Assembly: GCF_051960575.1 (NCBI RefSeq)
Contig: NZ_JBQCEE010000270.1
Coordinates: 1 to 21,061 of the forward strand
DNA length: 21,061 bases
Source of the DNA: JBQCEE01 sp051960575
Lineage (GTDB): Bacteria > Actinomycetota > Actinomycetes > Mycobacteriales > Jatrophihabitantaceae
Reading direction: 5' to 3'
Shown: positions 1-6,973 of the stretch, piece after piece
Layout: the number at the start of each line of letters is the position of its first letter
Position numbering within the stretch: the first letter of the stretch is position 1
Position numbers and translations under genes: made by a program
Notes under the pieces: model-generated
Told to the model about the DNA's origin: nothing
The model's input: the letters and a program-made list of their open reading frames with translations, nothing else
Databases searched by the model: none

Positions 1-208
1 CCTCGACGCCGCCCGCCGCTTCGTCGCCCGTGTCGACTCGGCGGCCGTCATGGTCAACGCCAGCACCCGGTTCACCGACGGCGGCGAGTTCGGCTTCGGC
101 GCCGAGATCGGCATCTCGACGCAGAAGATGCACGCGCGCGGGCCGATGGGGCTCGCCGAGCTGACCTCGTCCAAGTGGATCGTCACCGGCGACGGGCACA
201 CCCGCTGA
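1..208 (+). CDS. proA: Gamma-glutamyl phosphate reductase, C-terminal fragment
   Basis: This is the 3' end of proA, the NADPH-dependent glutamate-5-semialdehyde dehydrogenase that makes the second step of proline synthesis in the cytoplasm. The first complete codon begins at base 2 and 68 residues remain before TGA at 206-208. The family's C-terminal signature is clear: VNASTRFTDGGEFGFGAEIG followed by ISTQKMHARGPMG and a terminal KWIVTGDGHTR. The 5' part, with the catalytic cysteine, lies outside the window. Only 3 bp separate its stop from the stop of the convergent hydrolase gene, and I see no hairpin there. Identification is firm because this C-terminus is highly conserved in Actinobacteria. 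Confidence 0.95.
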   Translation, partial: LDAARRFVARVDSAAVMVNASTRFTDGGEFGFGAEIGISTQKMHARGPMGLAELTSSKWIVTGDGHTR

Positions 209-211
209 GCG

Positions 212-1192
212 TCAGCTCGAGCTGAGCGACACCGCCGCCTCGACCGCCTCCACGGGCGCCGGCAGCGCATGCGCCGGGTCGGGCCGCCCCGCCCGCAGCA
301 GGTGCCGCCAGCGCTCGCGGTCGAAGACGGCCGGCTCCTCGGTCGCCATGAACTCCTCGATCAGCTTCACGAACCGGTGCGCGTCGGTGCGGAAGGGGAA
401 GTGCCCGGCGCCGGGGAACAGCTCGAGCCGGCTGCCCGGGTAGGCGGCGTGCGCGGTGTCGGCGTGCGACGACGGGACGATGGCGTCGCGGCTGCCCCAC
501 ATGATCATGGTCGGGATGTCGCGCACGAGGTAGCTGCGGTCGAGCATGGTCACGACCTGGCCGCGCCGGTCGACCACCGAGCGCAGGGTGCGCACGAACG
601 CCGACGCCGCGTCACGGTCGGGCAGCGCGTCGAACACGCGCCGCACGTCGGTGCGGTCGAGGGCGAGGTCGGCGTCGAGCAGGCAGAGCAGCTCGATCGC
701 CGCCTTGAGCCACAGCGGCGCGGTGGGCAGCCGCAGCGCGGCCAGCCCGATCTCGGTGAACGGCGTCGCCGCGAGCCGCAGCAGCGGCGACACCCGCAGG
801 CCCGCGCCGCCCGCCGCCACCAGCACGAGCCGCTCGACCAGTTCCGGGTACTGGTAGGCGAACTGCGCCGCGACACCGCCGCCGAGCGAGTGCCCCACGA
901 TCGTCACCCGCTCGATCTCGAGCAGGGTCAGCAGGTCGCGCATGCCGTTGGCGAACGCCGGCGCCGAGTAGTCGGCGCGCGGCTTGTCCGAGCCGCCGTG
1001 ACCGAGGAAGTCCGGCGCCACGACGAGGTGGTGCTCGGCCAGCATCGGCAGCACCTCGGCCCAGGTCGCCGAGCTGTCGCCGATGCCGTGCAGCAGCAGC
1101 ACGGGCGACCCGCCGCTGTCCCAGCCGCCGATGCGGTACTGGCGGCGGTACCCGTGCACCACCGTCGTCCGGATCTCGATGGCGGCGGGCAT
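212..1192 (-). CDS. Alpha/beta-fold hydrolase
   Basis: A 326-residue cytoplasmic hydrolase of the alpha/beta-hydrolase (abhydrolase_1) family; the substrate cannot be told from sequence. Counting from an upstream GTG (1198) that adds two residues, the oxyanion segment HGIGDSS is at 37-43, the nucleophile elbow GHSLGGG has Ser104, the acid is probably Asp238 in WGSRDAIVP, and the catalytic His is His266 in GAGHFPF. A cap of about 80 residues sits between strands. The C-terminal 40 residues are low-complexity, rich in Ala and Pro. I chose ATG at 1192 because TAGCCT (1204-1199) lies 6 nt upstream, fitting a leaderless transcript. The gene converges on proA and is divergent from the sulfotransferase. 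The family includes lipases, C-C bond hydrolases and haloperoxidase-like enzymes, so a specific name would be guesswork. Confidence 0.88.
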   Translation of the reverse strand: MPAAIEIRTTVVHGYRRQYRIGGWDSGGSPVLLLHGIGDSSATWAEVLPMLAEHHLVVAPDFLGHGGSDKPRADYSAPAFANGMRDLLTLLEIERVTIVGHSLGGGVAAQFAYQYPELVERLVLVAAGGAGLRVSPLLRLAATPFTEIGLAALRLPTAPLWLKAAIELLCLLDADLALDRTDVRRVFDALPDRDAASAFVRTLRSVVDRRGQVVTMLDRSYLVRDIPTMIMWGSRDAIVPSSHADTAHAAYPGSRLELFPGAGHFPFRTDAHRFVKLIEEFMATEEPAVFDRERWRHLLRAGRPDPAHALPAPVEAVEAAVSLSSS

Positions 1193-1198
1193 GACCAC

Positions 1199-1204
1199 AG
1201 GCTA
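1199..1204 (-). promoter_or_regulatory. -10 box of hydrolase gene (leaderless)
   Basis: On the minus strand TAGCCT fits the TANNNT -10 consensus and ends 6 nt before the ATG at 1192, so transcription would begin at or next to the start codon. No convincing -35 box is visible. The same geometry recurs before several other genes here. Confidence 0.5.
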
Positions 1205-1246
1205 GGCAGCGCGACGCGCCCGTCGGTTTCGTCGATGTTGCAGATC

Positions 1247-1274
1247 CCGACATCCGGATGGGTACAGGTAGGCT
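1247..1274 (+). promoter_or_regulatory. Candidate promoter of sulfotransferase gene
   Basis: CCGACA (1247-1252, four of six matches to TTGACA), a 16-bp spacer and TAGGCT (1269-1274, fits TANNNT). The inferred transcript would start near 1281 and carry a short leader with a Shine-Dalgarno sequence. Inference from sequence only. Confidence 0.4.
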
Positions 1275-1295
1275 ATCCCTACTGAATCACTCGAC

Positions 1296-1302
1296 AAAGG
1301 GG
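1296..1302 (+). promoter_or_regulatory. Ribosome binding site of sulfotransferase gene
   Basis: AAAGGGG lies 7 nt before the ATG at 1310 and supports that start. Unlike several neighbours, this gene has a leader with a recognisable Shine-Dalgarno sequence. Confidence 0.65.
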
Positions 1303-1309
1303 TTCGGCC

Positions 1310-2293
1310 ATGGCGCTGCCCGACTTCTTCGTCATCGGCGCACCGAAGGCGGGATCGACCGCGATCCACGCCGCGCTGGTGCAGCACCCCGACCTGTTCC
1401 TCTCGAGGCCGAAGGAACCCAAGTACTTCCTGCTGGACGATCGCGCGCCGCGCCGCGCCGACCACCGCGGCCCCGGCGACGCCCACAGCGCGCGGGAGTG
1501 GATCTGGCGCCGCGAGCGGTACGAGGCGCTGTTCGCCGCCGCGCCCGCCGGCACGCTCAAGGGCGAGAGCACGCCGTTCTACCTGTGGGACAGGGCCGCC
1601 CACCGCCGCCTCGCGGCGACCGTGCCGGGCGCCAAGCTCATCGCCGTCATCCGCGACCCGGTCGACCGCGCCTACTCGAACTGGACGCACCTGCGCAGCG
1701 ACGGCCTCGAGCCGGTGTCCGACTTCCGCCGGGCGTGCGAGCTCGAACCCGACCGCGTCGCGCAGGGCTGGGCGCCGTTCTGGCGCTACCTCGAGCTCGG
1801 CCGCTACGGCGAGCAGCTCGAGCACCTGTTCCGGTGCTTCCCGCGCGAGCAGGTGCACGTCGTGCGCTACCGCGAGCTCATCGACGACGAGGCGGCGACG
1901 CTGCGTGCGGTCACCGACTTCCTCGGCGTGCGGCCGGGGCTGGTGCACACGATCCCGTCGTCCAACCTCTCCAACTGGGCGGGGGAGGGCGCGGTGAACA
2001 CCGTGCTGCGCCGGGCGGTGCGCGCCGGTGCCTACGCGGGCTCGTTCGTCCCTCCACAAGTGTGGAGGCAGGTGTCGCGTCCGCTGCTCGCGGCACTGCA
2101 CCGCGGCCACCCGAACCGCCCGAAGCTCGCCGTCGACGACCGGCGGGCGCTGGTGCAGCACTTCGTCGACGACGTCGCGCTGCTCGAACGGCTGCTGGGC
2201 CGTGACTTTCAGGACTGGCTCGGCGACTCCGACCGCGGCACGTACGCGGTGCGCAGGTCGTTGGCGCCGTCCGGCCGCGACGCCTCCCAGTAG
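1310..2293 (+). CDS. PAPS-dependent sulfotransferase family protein
   Basis: A 327-residue sulfotransferase_1-type enzyme expected to transfer sulfate from 3'-phosphoadenylyl sulfate to a hydroxyl or amine acceptor. The 5'-phosphosulfate loop is PKAGST (12-17), directly after the first beta strand FFVIGA. The 3'-phosphate-binding segment is RDPVDRAYSNW (115-125), with Arg115 and Ser123 as the expected ligands. The family's usual C-terminal motif LLGRDFQDWL ends at residue 304. The last 23 residues (GDSDRG to the end) look like read-through opposite the neighbouring gene and are probably dispensable. The start has a good Shine-Dalgarno sequence. The acceptor is unknown; the nearby fatty acyl-CoA reductase-like gene would allow a lipid acceptor, but that is speculation. 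The 3' end overlaps the convergent gene by 85 bp. Confidence 0.87.
   Translation: MALPDFFVIGAPKAGSTAIHAALVQHPDLFLSRPKEPKYFLLDDRAPRRADHRGPGDAHSAREWIWRRERYEALFAAAPAGTLKGESTPFYLWDRAAHRRLAATVPGAKLIAVIRDPVDRAYSNWTHLRSDGLEPVSDFRRACELEPDRVAQGWAPFWRYLELGRYGEQLEHLFRCFPREQVHVVRYRELIDDEAATLRAVTDFLGVRPGLVHTIPSSNLSNWAGEGAVNTVLRRAVRAGAYAGSFVPPQVWRQVSRPLLAALHRGHPNRPKLAVDDRRALVQHFVDDVALLERLLGRDFQDWLGDSDRGTYAVRRSLAPSGRDASQ
2051..2068. repeat. Perfect 8-bp inverted repeat inside the sulfotransferase gene
   Basis: CCTCCACAAGTGTGGAGG has 8-bp arms around a 2-bp centre. It encodes PPQVWR with CCT, CCA, CAA and AGG codons, which are uncommon in this G/C-ending coding region. The dyad and the codon anomaly are seen directly; a binding-site role is only a possibility. 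Confidence 0.5.
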
Positions 2294-3126
2294 ACCCGGT
2301 ACGCGTCGCCGAGGTCGGCGACGCTGAGGTACCGCAGCGTCCGCCCGGCCGGGGTCGGGCCGCCCGCAGCAGTGAACGACGCCGGCGACGAGCCGGTGGC
2401 GAAACCCGTGCGCTCGTACCAGTTCTCGGCCGCGGTGGCCCGGCCGTCGTAGCAGGCCAGCCATCCATCGCCGTCCTGCACCACGGTCGTGATGCGGGTG
2501 CCGCGCGCGTCCCAGCTGCCGGCGGTCGGCGCGAGCGCGGTGCCCACCTCCGTCCAGGCGAGGCCGTCGTCGCTGGTGAAGTAGACGCTGGTCATGCGGT
2601 CGGCCTCGGCGTCCCCGCCGTCGAGCGGGTGCCGGCACGCCCACATCTGCCAGCCGTGGGCGTCGGTGTGCCGCACCACGACGTCCTTCCACGCCGTGGT
2701 CGCCAGGTCGCCGGGCAGCACCATCGAGCGCCGGCCCGAGGGCAGGCCCGCGGGCTCGTCGGCGTCGAGCGCCTCGACCCACCAGTGCTTCGAGTCGAGC
2801 GTCGAGCACGACACGTAGAGCCGCCACCCGCCGTCCGGCCGCGGCACGAGCGCCGGGCGTTCGAGCGACGCGGCGCCGAAGAGGCCGACGGGCACGGTGG
2901 CGACCGGCTCGAACCGCACGCCGTCCTCGGAGCGCGCGACGACGTTGGCGTAGCCCCGCCCCTCGGTCACCGGTCGGCGCAGGCGGTAGGCGAGCCAGAA
3001 GACGCCGTCCAGGTGGGCGATCGACGGTCCGCCGGCCCAGAAGCCGTCGCCGTGACCGGGCGGTTCGACCGCGACATCGGCGTCGGTGGCGGTGATCGCG
3101 GCGAGAAGATCGGCGGACAGGCTCAC
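2209..3126 (-). CDS. Five-bladed beta-propeller glycosidase-like protein
   Basis: A 305-residue protein with the look of the GH43/GH32/GH130-type five-bladed propeller superfamily. It has recurring short blades with Trp/Tyr-rich strands: GPSIAHLDGVFWLAYRL, ANVVARSEDGVRFEPV, SLERPALVPRPDGGWRLYVS, VYFTSDDGLAWTEVG and SWDARGTRITTVV. There is no signal peptide, so it is probably cytoplasmic. I cannot assign catalytic acids or a substrate, and it may not be a hydrolase. An upstream GTG at 3135 would add three residues. I prefer GTG 3126 because TAGGGT (3139-3134) lies exactly 7 nt upstream. It runs divergently from the reductase at 3186 and overlaps the convergent sulfotransferase at its 3' end. 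Similar proteins are generally annotated as hypothetical. Confidence 0.72.
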   Translation of the reverse strand: MSLSADLLAAITATDADVAVEPPGHGDGFWAGGPSIAHLDGVFWLAYRLRRPVTEGRGYANVVARSEDGVRFEPVATVPVGLFGAASLERPALVPRPDGGWRLYVSCSTLDSKHWWVEALDADEPAGLPSGRRSMVLPGDLATTAWKDVVVRHTDAHGWQMWACRHPLDGGDAEADRMTSVYFTSDDGLAWTEVGTALAPTAGSWDARGTRITTVVQDGDGWLACYDGRATAAENWYERTGFATGSSPASFTAAGGPTPAGRTLRYLSVADLGDAYRVYWEASRPDGANDLRTAYVPRSESPSQS

Positions 3127-3133
3127 CCAGCCC

Positions 3134-3139
3134 ACCCTA
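3134..3139 (-). promoter_or_regulatory. -10 box of propeller gene (leaderless)
   Basis: TAGGGT on the minus strand is followed by 7 nt and GTG (3126). The 5' GTG at 3135 overlaps this box, which argues against it as the start. No clear -35 box. Confidence 0.45.
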
Positions 3140-3185
3140 GAGACTCGACCCGCCCGTTCCCGGGACCGTGGGGGACACTGCTGGC

Positions 3186-5186
3186 ATGGCCTCCTTCGTC
3201 ACCGGCGCCACCGGGTTCATCGGCCGCTTCCTCGTCGCCGAGCTGCTGCAGCGCGGCGAGACGGTGTACGCGCTCACCCGGCCTCAGTCGCTCGACAAGC
3301 TCGACGCGCTCAAGGAGCGCCTCGGCGTGGACGACGACCGGCTGGTGCCCGTGCTCGGCGACATCGGGAAGCTGCAGCTCGGCGTCACGCAGGCCGACAT
3401 CGAACGGCTCACCGGGCGCATCGAGCACTTCTTCCACCTCGCCGCCGTCTACGACATCACCGCCGACGCGCAGACGCAGCGGCAGGCCAACGTCGACGGC
3501 ACCCGCAACGCGCTCGACCTGGCCGCGGCCATCGGCGCCGGGCACTTCCACCACGTCAGCTCGATCGCGGTCGCCGGCCTCTACAAGGGCGTCTGGACCG
3601 AGGACATGCTCGACGAGGCGCAGGAGCTGGACACCGACCCGTACCTGCGCACCAAGCACGACGCGGAACAGCTCGTACGCCGCGAGCGCCGGGTGCCGTG
3701 GCGCGTGTACCGGCCGGGCATCGTCGTCGGGCACTCGCAGACGGGCGAGATCGACAAGATCGACGGGCCCTACTACTTCTTCCGCACCATCCAGCGCACG
3801 CGGATCCTGCCGTCGTGGTCGCGCGGGGTCAGCCTCGAGGGCGGCGAGATCAACGTCGTCCCGGTCGACTACGTCGCGAAGGCCATCGACTACCTCGCGC
3901 ACAAGCCGAACCTGGACGGCGAGACGTTCCACCTCACCGACCCGGCGCCGCTCACGGTGGGCGGGCTGGTGAAGGTGATCGCCAAGGCCGCGCACGCGCC
4001 GGTGCCCGGGTTGGCGCTCGACGCGCGCGGGCTCGACGCACTGCCGCTGCGACTCACGTCCATCGTGTCGCACCTGCCCGGGGCGCGGCAGGCCACCGAC
4101 TTCGTGCTCGCCGAGCTCGGCATCCCGCGCGAGACCTTCCACTACCTGACCTATCCCACCCACTTCGACTCGACCCGCACGCAACGGGCGTTGGAGGGCT
4201 CGGGGCTCAAGGTGCCGCCGCTGGCGAGCTACGCGCAGAACCTCTGGGAGTACTGGGAGCGCACGTACAGCCCCGACCGCCGTAAGGACAAGGCACTGGC
4301 GCGCGCCCTCAACGGCAAGACGGTCATGATCACCGGTGCGTCGTCGGGCATCGGCCGCGCGACCGCGCTGCGGGTCGGGTCGGCCGGCGGCAAGGTCATC
4401 CTGGTCGCGCGCGGCGCCGAGAAGCTCGAGCAGACCAAGCAGGAGATCGCCGACCTCGGCGGCACCGCGTTCGTCCACCGCTGCGACCTCACCGACCTGC
4501 ACGACATCGAGCGGATGGCCAAGGAGGTGACGGCCGAGCACGGGCGGGTCGACATTCTCATCAACAACGCCGGTCGCTCGATCCGCCGCTCGGTGGCGCT
4601 GAGCTACGACCGCATGCACGACTACGAGCGCACGATGCAGCTCAACTACTTCGGCGCCGTGCGGCTGATCCTGTCGCTGCTGCCGACGATGCGCCAGGCC
4701 GGCCCGGACGGCCGCAAGGGCGGCCACATCATCAACATCAGCTCGATCGGCGTGCAGACCAACACGCCGCGCTTCTCGGCCTACGTCGCCTCGAAGGCCG
4801 CACTGGACGCGTTCTCGCGCTGCATCGCCTCGGAGGTGCGCGAGGACGGCGTGCACATCACCACCGTCTACATGCCGCTGGTGCGCACCCCGATGATCGC
4901 GCCGACCAAGATGTACGACCGGTTCCCGGCGATGACGCCGAACGAGGCGGCCGACATGATCTGCCGCGCGATCGTGCAGCGGCCCAAGACGGCGGGGACG
5001 ACGCTGGGCAACCTCGGGGCGCTCGCGTACCAGCTCGCACCGAAGAGCGTCGACGTCGTGCTGAACCAGGGCTATCGGATGTTCCCCGACTCGCGGGCGG
5101 CCCTCGGGGACCGGAAGGGCAAGCAGGCCGAACCGTCGAGCGAGAGCGTCGCGTTCGCGCACATCCTGCGGGGCGTCCACTGGTAG
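3186..5186 (+). CDS. Two-domain SDR, fatty acyl-CoA reductase-like (alcohol-forming type)
   Basis: A 666-residue fusion of two Rossmann domains. The N-terminal extended/male-sterility-type SDR has GATGFIG at 7-13, the Ser pair at 125-126 and Tyr153-x3-Lys157. The C-terminal classical SDR has TGASSGIG at 383-390, NNAG at 460-463, Ser519-Ser520 and Tyr533-x3-Lys537. Both catalytic sets are intact. This order and length match bacterial fatty acyl-CoA reductases of the Marinobacter Maqu_2507 and mycobacterial FcrA (Rv3391) type, which reduce acyl-CoA through the aldehyde to fatty alcohol with NADPH. The exact substrate here is inferred. ATG 3186 fits because the family begins just before the first glycine motif; a GTG at 3168 would add six residues. 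GACACT 6 nt upstream is a weak -10. The stop codon TAG forms part of the nadD -10 box. Confidence 0.82.
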   Translation: MASFVTGATGFIGRFLVAELLQRGETVYALTRPQSLDKLDALKERLGVDDDRLVPVLGDIGKLQLGVTQADIERLTGRIEHFFHLAAVYDITADAQTQRQANVDGTRNALDLAAAIGAGHFHHVSSIAVAGLYKGVWTEDMLDEAQELDTDPYLRTKHDAEQLVRRERRVPWRVYRPGIVVGHSQTGEIDKIDGPYYFFRTIQRTRILPSWSRGVSLEGGEINVVPVDYVAKAIDYLAHKPNLDGETFHLTDPAPLTVGGLVKVIAKAAHAPVPGLALDARGLDALPLRLTSIVSHLPGARQATDFVLAELGIPRETFHYLTYPTHFDSTRTQRALEGSGLKVPPLASYAQNLWEYWERTYSPDRRKDKALARALNGKTVMITGASSGIGRATALRVGSAGGKVILVARGAEKLEQTKQEIADLGGTAFVHRCDLTDLHDIERMAKEVTAEHGRVDILINNAGRSIRRSVALSYDRMHDYERTMQLNYFGAVRLILSLLPTMRQAGPDGRKGGHIINISSIGVQTNTPRFSAYVASKAALDAFSRCIASEVREDGVHITTVYMPLVRTPMIAPTKMYDRFPAMTPNEAADMICRAIVQRPKTAGTTLGNLGALAYQLAPKSVDVVLNQGYRMFPDSRAALGDRKGKQAEPSSESVAFAHILRGVHW

Positions 5187-5189
5187 CTT
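5184..5189 (+). promoter_or_regulatory. -10 box of nadD operon, overlapping upstream stop codon
   Basis: TAGCTT begins with the TAG stop of the reductase gene and lies 7 nt before the nadD ATG at 5197. This implies a leaderless nadD transcript that can be made independently of the upstream gene. No good -35 box. Confidence 0.5.
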
Positions 5190-5196
5190 GCCGCGC

Positions 5197-5796
5197 ATGA
5201 CGCCCGATCCCCGAGTGAAGCGCCTCGGCATCATGGGCGGCACCTTCGACCCCATCCACCACGGCCACCTCGTGGCGGCGTCGGAGGTCGCGTCCGAGTT
5301 CGGGCTGGACGAGGTCGTCTTCGTGCCCACCGGCGCGCCGTGGCAGAAGGCCGAGCGCGACGTCAGCCCGGCCGAGCACCGCTACCTCATGACGGTGATC
5401 GCCACCGCGTCCAACCCCGGCTTCTGGGTCAGCCGCGTCGACATCGACCGGCCCGGCCCGACGTACACGATCGACACGATCCGCGACCTCGCCGCGCAGT
5501 TCCCCGAGGCCGAGCTGTCCTTCATCACCGGTGCCGACGCGCTCGCGCAGATCCTGTCCTGGAAGGACGCGGAGGAGGCGATGGAGCTCGCCCGCTTCAT
5601 CGGGGTGACGCGTCCGGGCTACGAGCTCAAGGTCGACCACCTGCCGAGCGACTCGGTGATGCTCATCGACGTGCCCGCGATGGCGATCTCTTCGAGCGAC
5701 TGCCGCGCGCGGGTCGAGGCCGGGCACCCCATCTGGTACCTGGTGCCCGACGGCGTCGTGCAGTACATCAGCAAGCACGGGCTGTACCGTCGCTGA
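5197..5796 (+). CDS. nadD: Nicotinate-nucleotide adenylyltransferase
   Basis: A 199-residue cytoplasmic enzyme that joins nicotinate mononucleotide and ATP to give deamido-NAD in NAD biosynthesis. The nucleotidyltransferase signature GGTFDPIHHGH is at 14-24, with the HxGH pair His21/His24, and the second nucleotide-binding motif ISSSDCR (usual form ISSTxxR) is at 164-170. SFITGADALAQILSW and IWYLVPDGVVQYI are also typical. An in-frame TTG at 5188 would add three residues. ATG 5197 is preferred because a -10 box sits 7 nt before it and there is no Shine-Dalgarno sequence. It heads a compact nadD-rsfS-phosphatase operon, with 1 bp between nadD and rsfS, as in mycobacteria. Confidence 0.96.
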   Translation: MTPDPRVKRLGIMGGTFDPIHHGHLVAASEVASEFGLDEVVFVPTGAPWQKAERDVSPAEHRYLMTVIATASNPGFWVSRVDIDRPGPTYTIDTIRDLAAQFPEAELSFITGADALAQILSWKDAEEAMELARFIGVTRPGYELKVDHLPSDSVMLIDVPAMAISSSDCRARVEAGHPIWYLVPDGVVQYISKHGLYRR

Positions 5797-5797
5797 C

Positions 5798-6205
5798 GTG
5801 GCAGCGACCGAACACGCAGTGGACCTCGCCCGGATCGCGGCGCAGGCGGCGGCCGACAAGCTGGCCACCGACATCGTCCTCATCGACGTCAGCGAGCGGT
5901 TGGCGATCACCGACGTCTTCGTCATCGCGACCGGCAACAACGAGCGGCAGGTCGAGGCGATCGTCGACGCGGTCGAGGAGAAGCTGCGGGCTGCGGGTGC
6001 CAAGCCGGTGCGCCGTGAGGGCCAGCGCGACGGACGGTGGGTGCTGCTCGATTACGTCGACATCGTGGTGCACGTGCAGCACGCCGAGGAGCGCGTGTTC
6101 TACGCCCTCGAGCGGTTGTGGAAGGACTGCCCGTTCCTGCCGTTCGAGGACGCCGCTAAGGCAGCGCACGACGCCGAGCGGGCGGCGGCCGGCGACACCG
6201 CGTGA
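5798..6205 (+). CDS. rsfS: Ribosomal silencing factor RsfS
   Basis: A 135-residue RsfS/Iojap (DUF143) protein. The family binds ribosomal protein uL14 and blocks joining of the 30S and 50S subunits, lowering translation under nutrient shortage. The diagnostic segments are present: DIVLIDVSERLAITDVFVIATG near residues 24-45, then NNERQVEAIVDAVEEKL, and the C-terminal DGRWVLLDYVDIVVHVQ followed by ERVFYALERLWKD. The start is GTG at 5798, 1 nt after the nadD stop, so translation is probably coupled. Its own TGA overlaps the GTG of the next gene. The nadD-rsfS pairing is the usual bacterial arrangement. Confidence 0.95.
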   Translation: MAATEHAVDLARIAAQAAADKLATDIVLIDVSERLAITDVFVIATGNNERQVEAIVDAVEEKLRAAGAKPVRREGQRDGRWVLLDYVDIVVHVQHAEERVFYALERLWKDCPFLPFEDAAKAAHDAERAAAGDTA

Positions 6206-6852
6206 GGCTCGTCCTGCTGCGGCACGGCCGCACCGAGTGGAACGCGCAGCGCCGCTTCCAGGGTCAGGCCGACCCGCCGCTGGACGACGTCGGCCGCATG
6301 CAGGCCTACGAGGTCGCCGGGCTGGTCGCCGCGCTGCAGCCCGACCGGATCGTGAGCTCCGACCTCGCGCGGGCGCTCGAGACGGCGCGGATCGTCGCGT
6401 CGGCGATCGGCCTGCCGGTCGCGGTGGACGAGCGGCTGCGGGAGCGGTCGCTGGGGCACTGGGAGGGGTTGACACGCGACGAGGTCGAGCGCGACCACCC
6501 GGACGAGTTCGAGGACTGGCGGGCCGGACGCGACGTCAGCCGCCGCGGCGGCGAGACCCGCGACCAGGTGGCCGCCCGGGCGCTGGCCGCCTTCGCCGAC
6601 CAGCCCGCCGCCGAGACGCTGGTGTTCGTCACCCACTCGGCCACCGCGATGGCGCTGTGCAACGCGCTGATCGGCATCGCGCAGGCCCAGCACCCGCTGG
6701 GCCCGCTGGCGAACTGCCACTGGACGGACCTGTGGCGCGACGAGGGGTCGTGGCGGCTGCGCGCGCACAACATCGGGGTGCCCGGAACGGTCATACCGGT
6801 CGCAATCGCCCGGCCGTCGAGCGGCGAGGACGCACCCGACGCCGACGCCTGA
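6202..6852 (+). CDS. gpgP: Histidine phosphatase, probable glucosyl-3-phosphoglycerate phosphatase
   Basis: A 216-residue histidine phosphatase superfamily member. LRHGRTEWN carries the phospho-accepting His8 with Arg7. Arg57 in SSDLARA, Glu81 in RLRERSLGHWEG and His145 in VTHSATAM complete the active site. In mycobacteria the gene at this place, after rsfS, is gpgP (Rv2419c), which removes phosphate from glucosyl-3-phosphoglycerate during methylglucose polysaccharide synthesis. The name rests on position and family. The motif around the second His is HSAT here, not the HGG I recall for the mycobacterial protein, so a broader phosphatase is possible. The GTG start overlaps the rsfS stop by 4 bp (GTGA), implying translational coupling. 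The C-terminal 15 residues are Asp/Ala-rich and disordered. Confidence 0.85.
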   Translation: MRLVLLRHGRTEWNAQRRFQGQADPPLDDVGRMQAYEVAGLVAALQPDRIVSSDLARALETARIVASAIGLPVAVDERLRERSLGHWEGLTRDEVERDHPDEFEDWRAGRDVSRRGGETRDQVAARALAAFADQPAAETLVFVTHSATAMALCNALIGIAQAQHPLGPLANCHWTDLWRDEGSWRLRAHNIGVPGTVIPVAIARPSSGEDAPDADA

Positions 6853-6860
6853 CGAGCAGT

Positions 6861-6887
6861 GAGCAACGCCACGACACTTGCGTGCTC
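6861..6887 (+). terminator. Weak hairpin after the nadD operon
   Basis: GAGC-A-ACGC (6861-6869) pairs with GCGTGCTC (6880-6887): 8 bp with one bulged A and a 10-nt loop, starting 8 nt after the gpgP stop. No T-run follows. It could slow or end transcription of the nadD operon, but evidence is limited to base pairing. Confidence 0.3.
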
Positions 6888-6973
6888 AACTTCCTCGTCC
6901 AGGCCATACAGTTCGGTCCAGGTGCCCCCGCGCCCGGCGGCGACGGACGGCGGGCGCGGGGCGCGCACCTGCA

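Noticed and set aside
1202..2827. 541-codon minus-strand open frame opposite the sulfotransferase and propeller genes
   Set aside because: It has no recognisable motif and is Arg/Ala/Gly-rich as expected from reading GC-rich genes in the wrong frame. Real genes with clear motifs occupy the same DNA.
3123..5330. 735-codon minus-strand open frame opposite the two-domain reductase
   Set aside because: It mirrors the reductase, whose motifs are intact on the plus strand. Composition is Arg/Val/Asp-rich with no domain features.
6306..6968. Minus-strand frame covering the gpgP-leuS intergenic region
   Set aside because: Most of it is antisense to gpgP. The short intergenic part has no homology that I recognise and no ribosome site.
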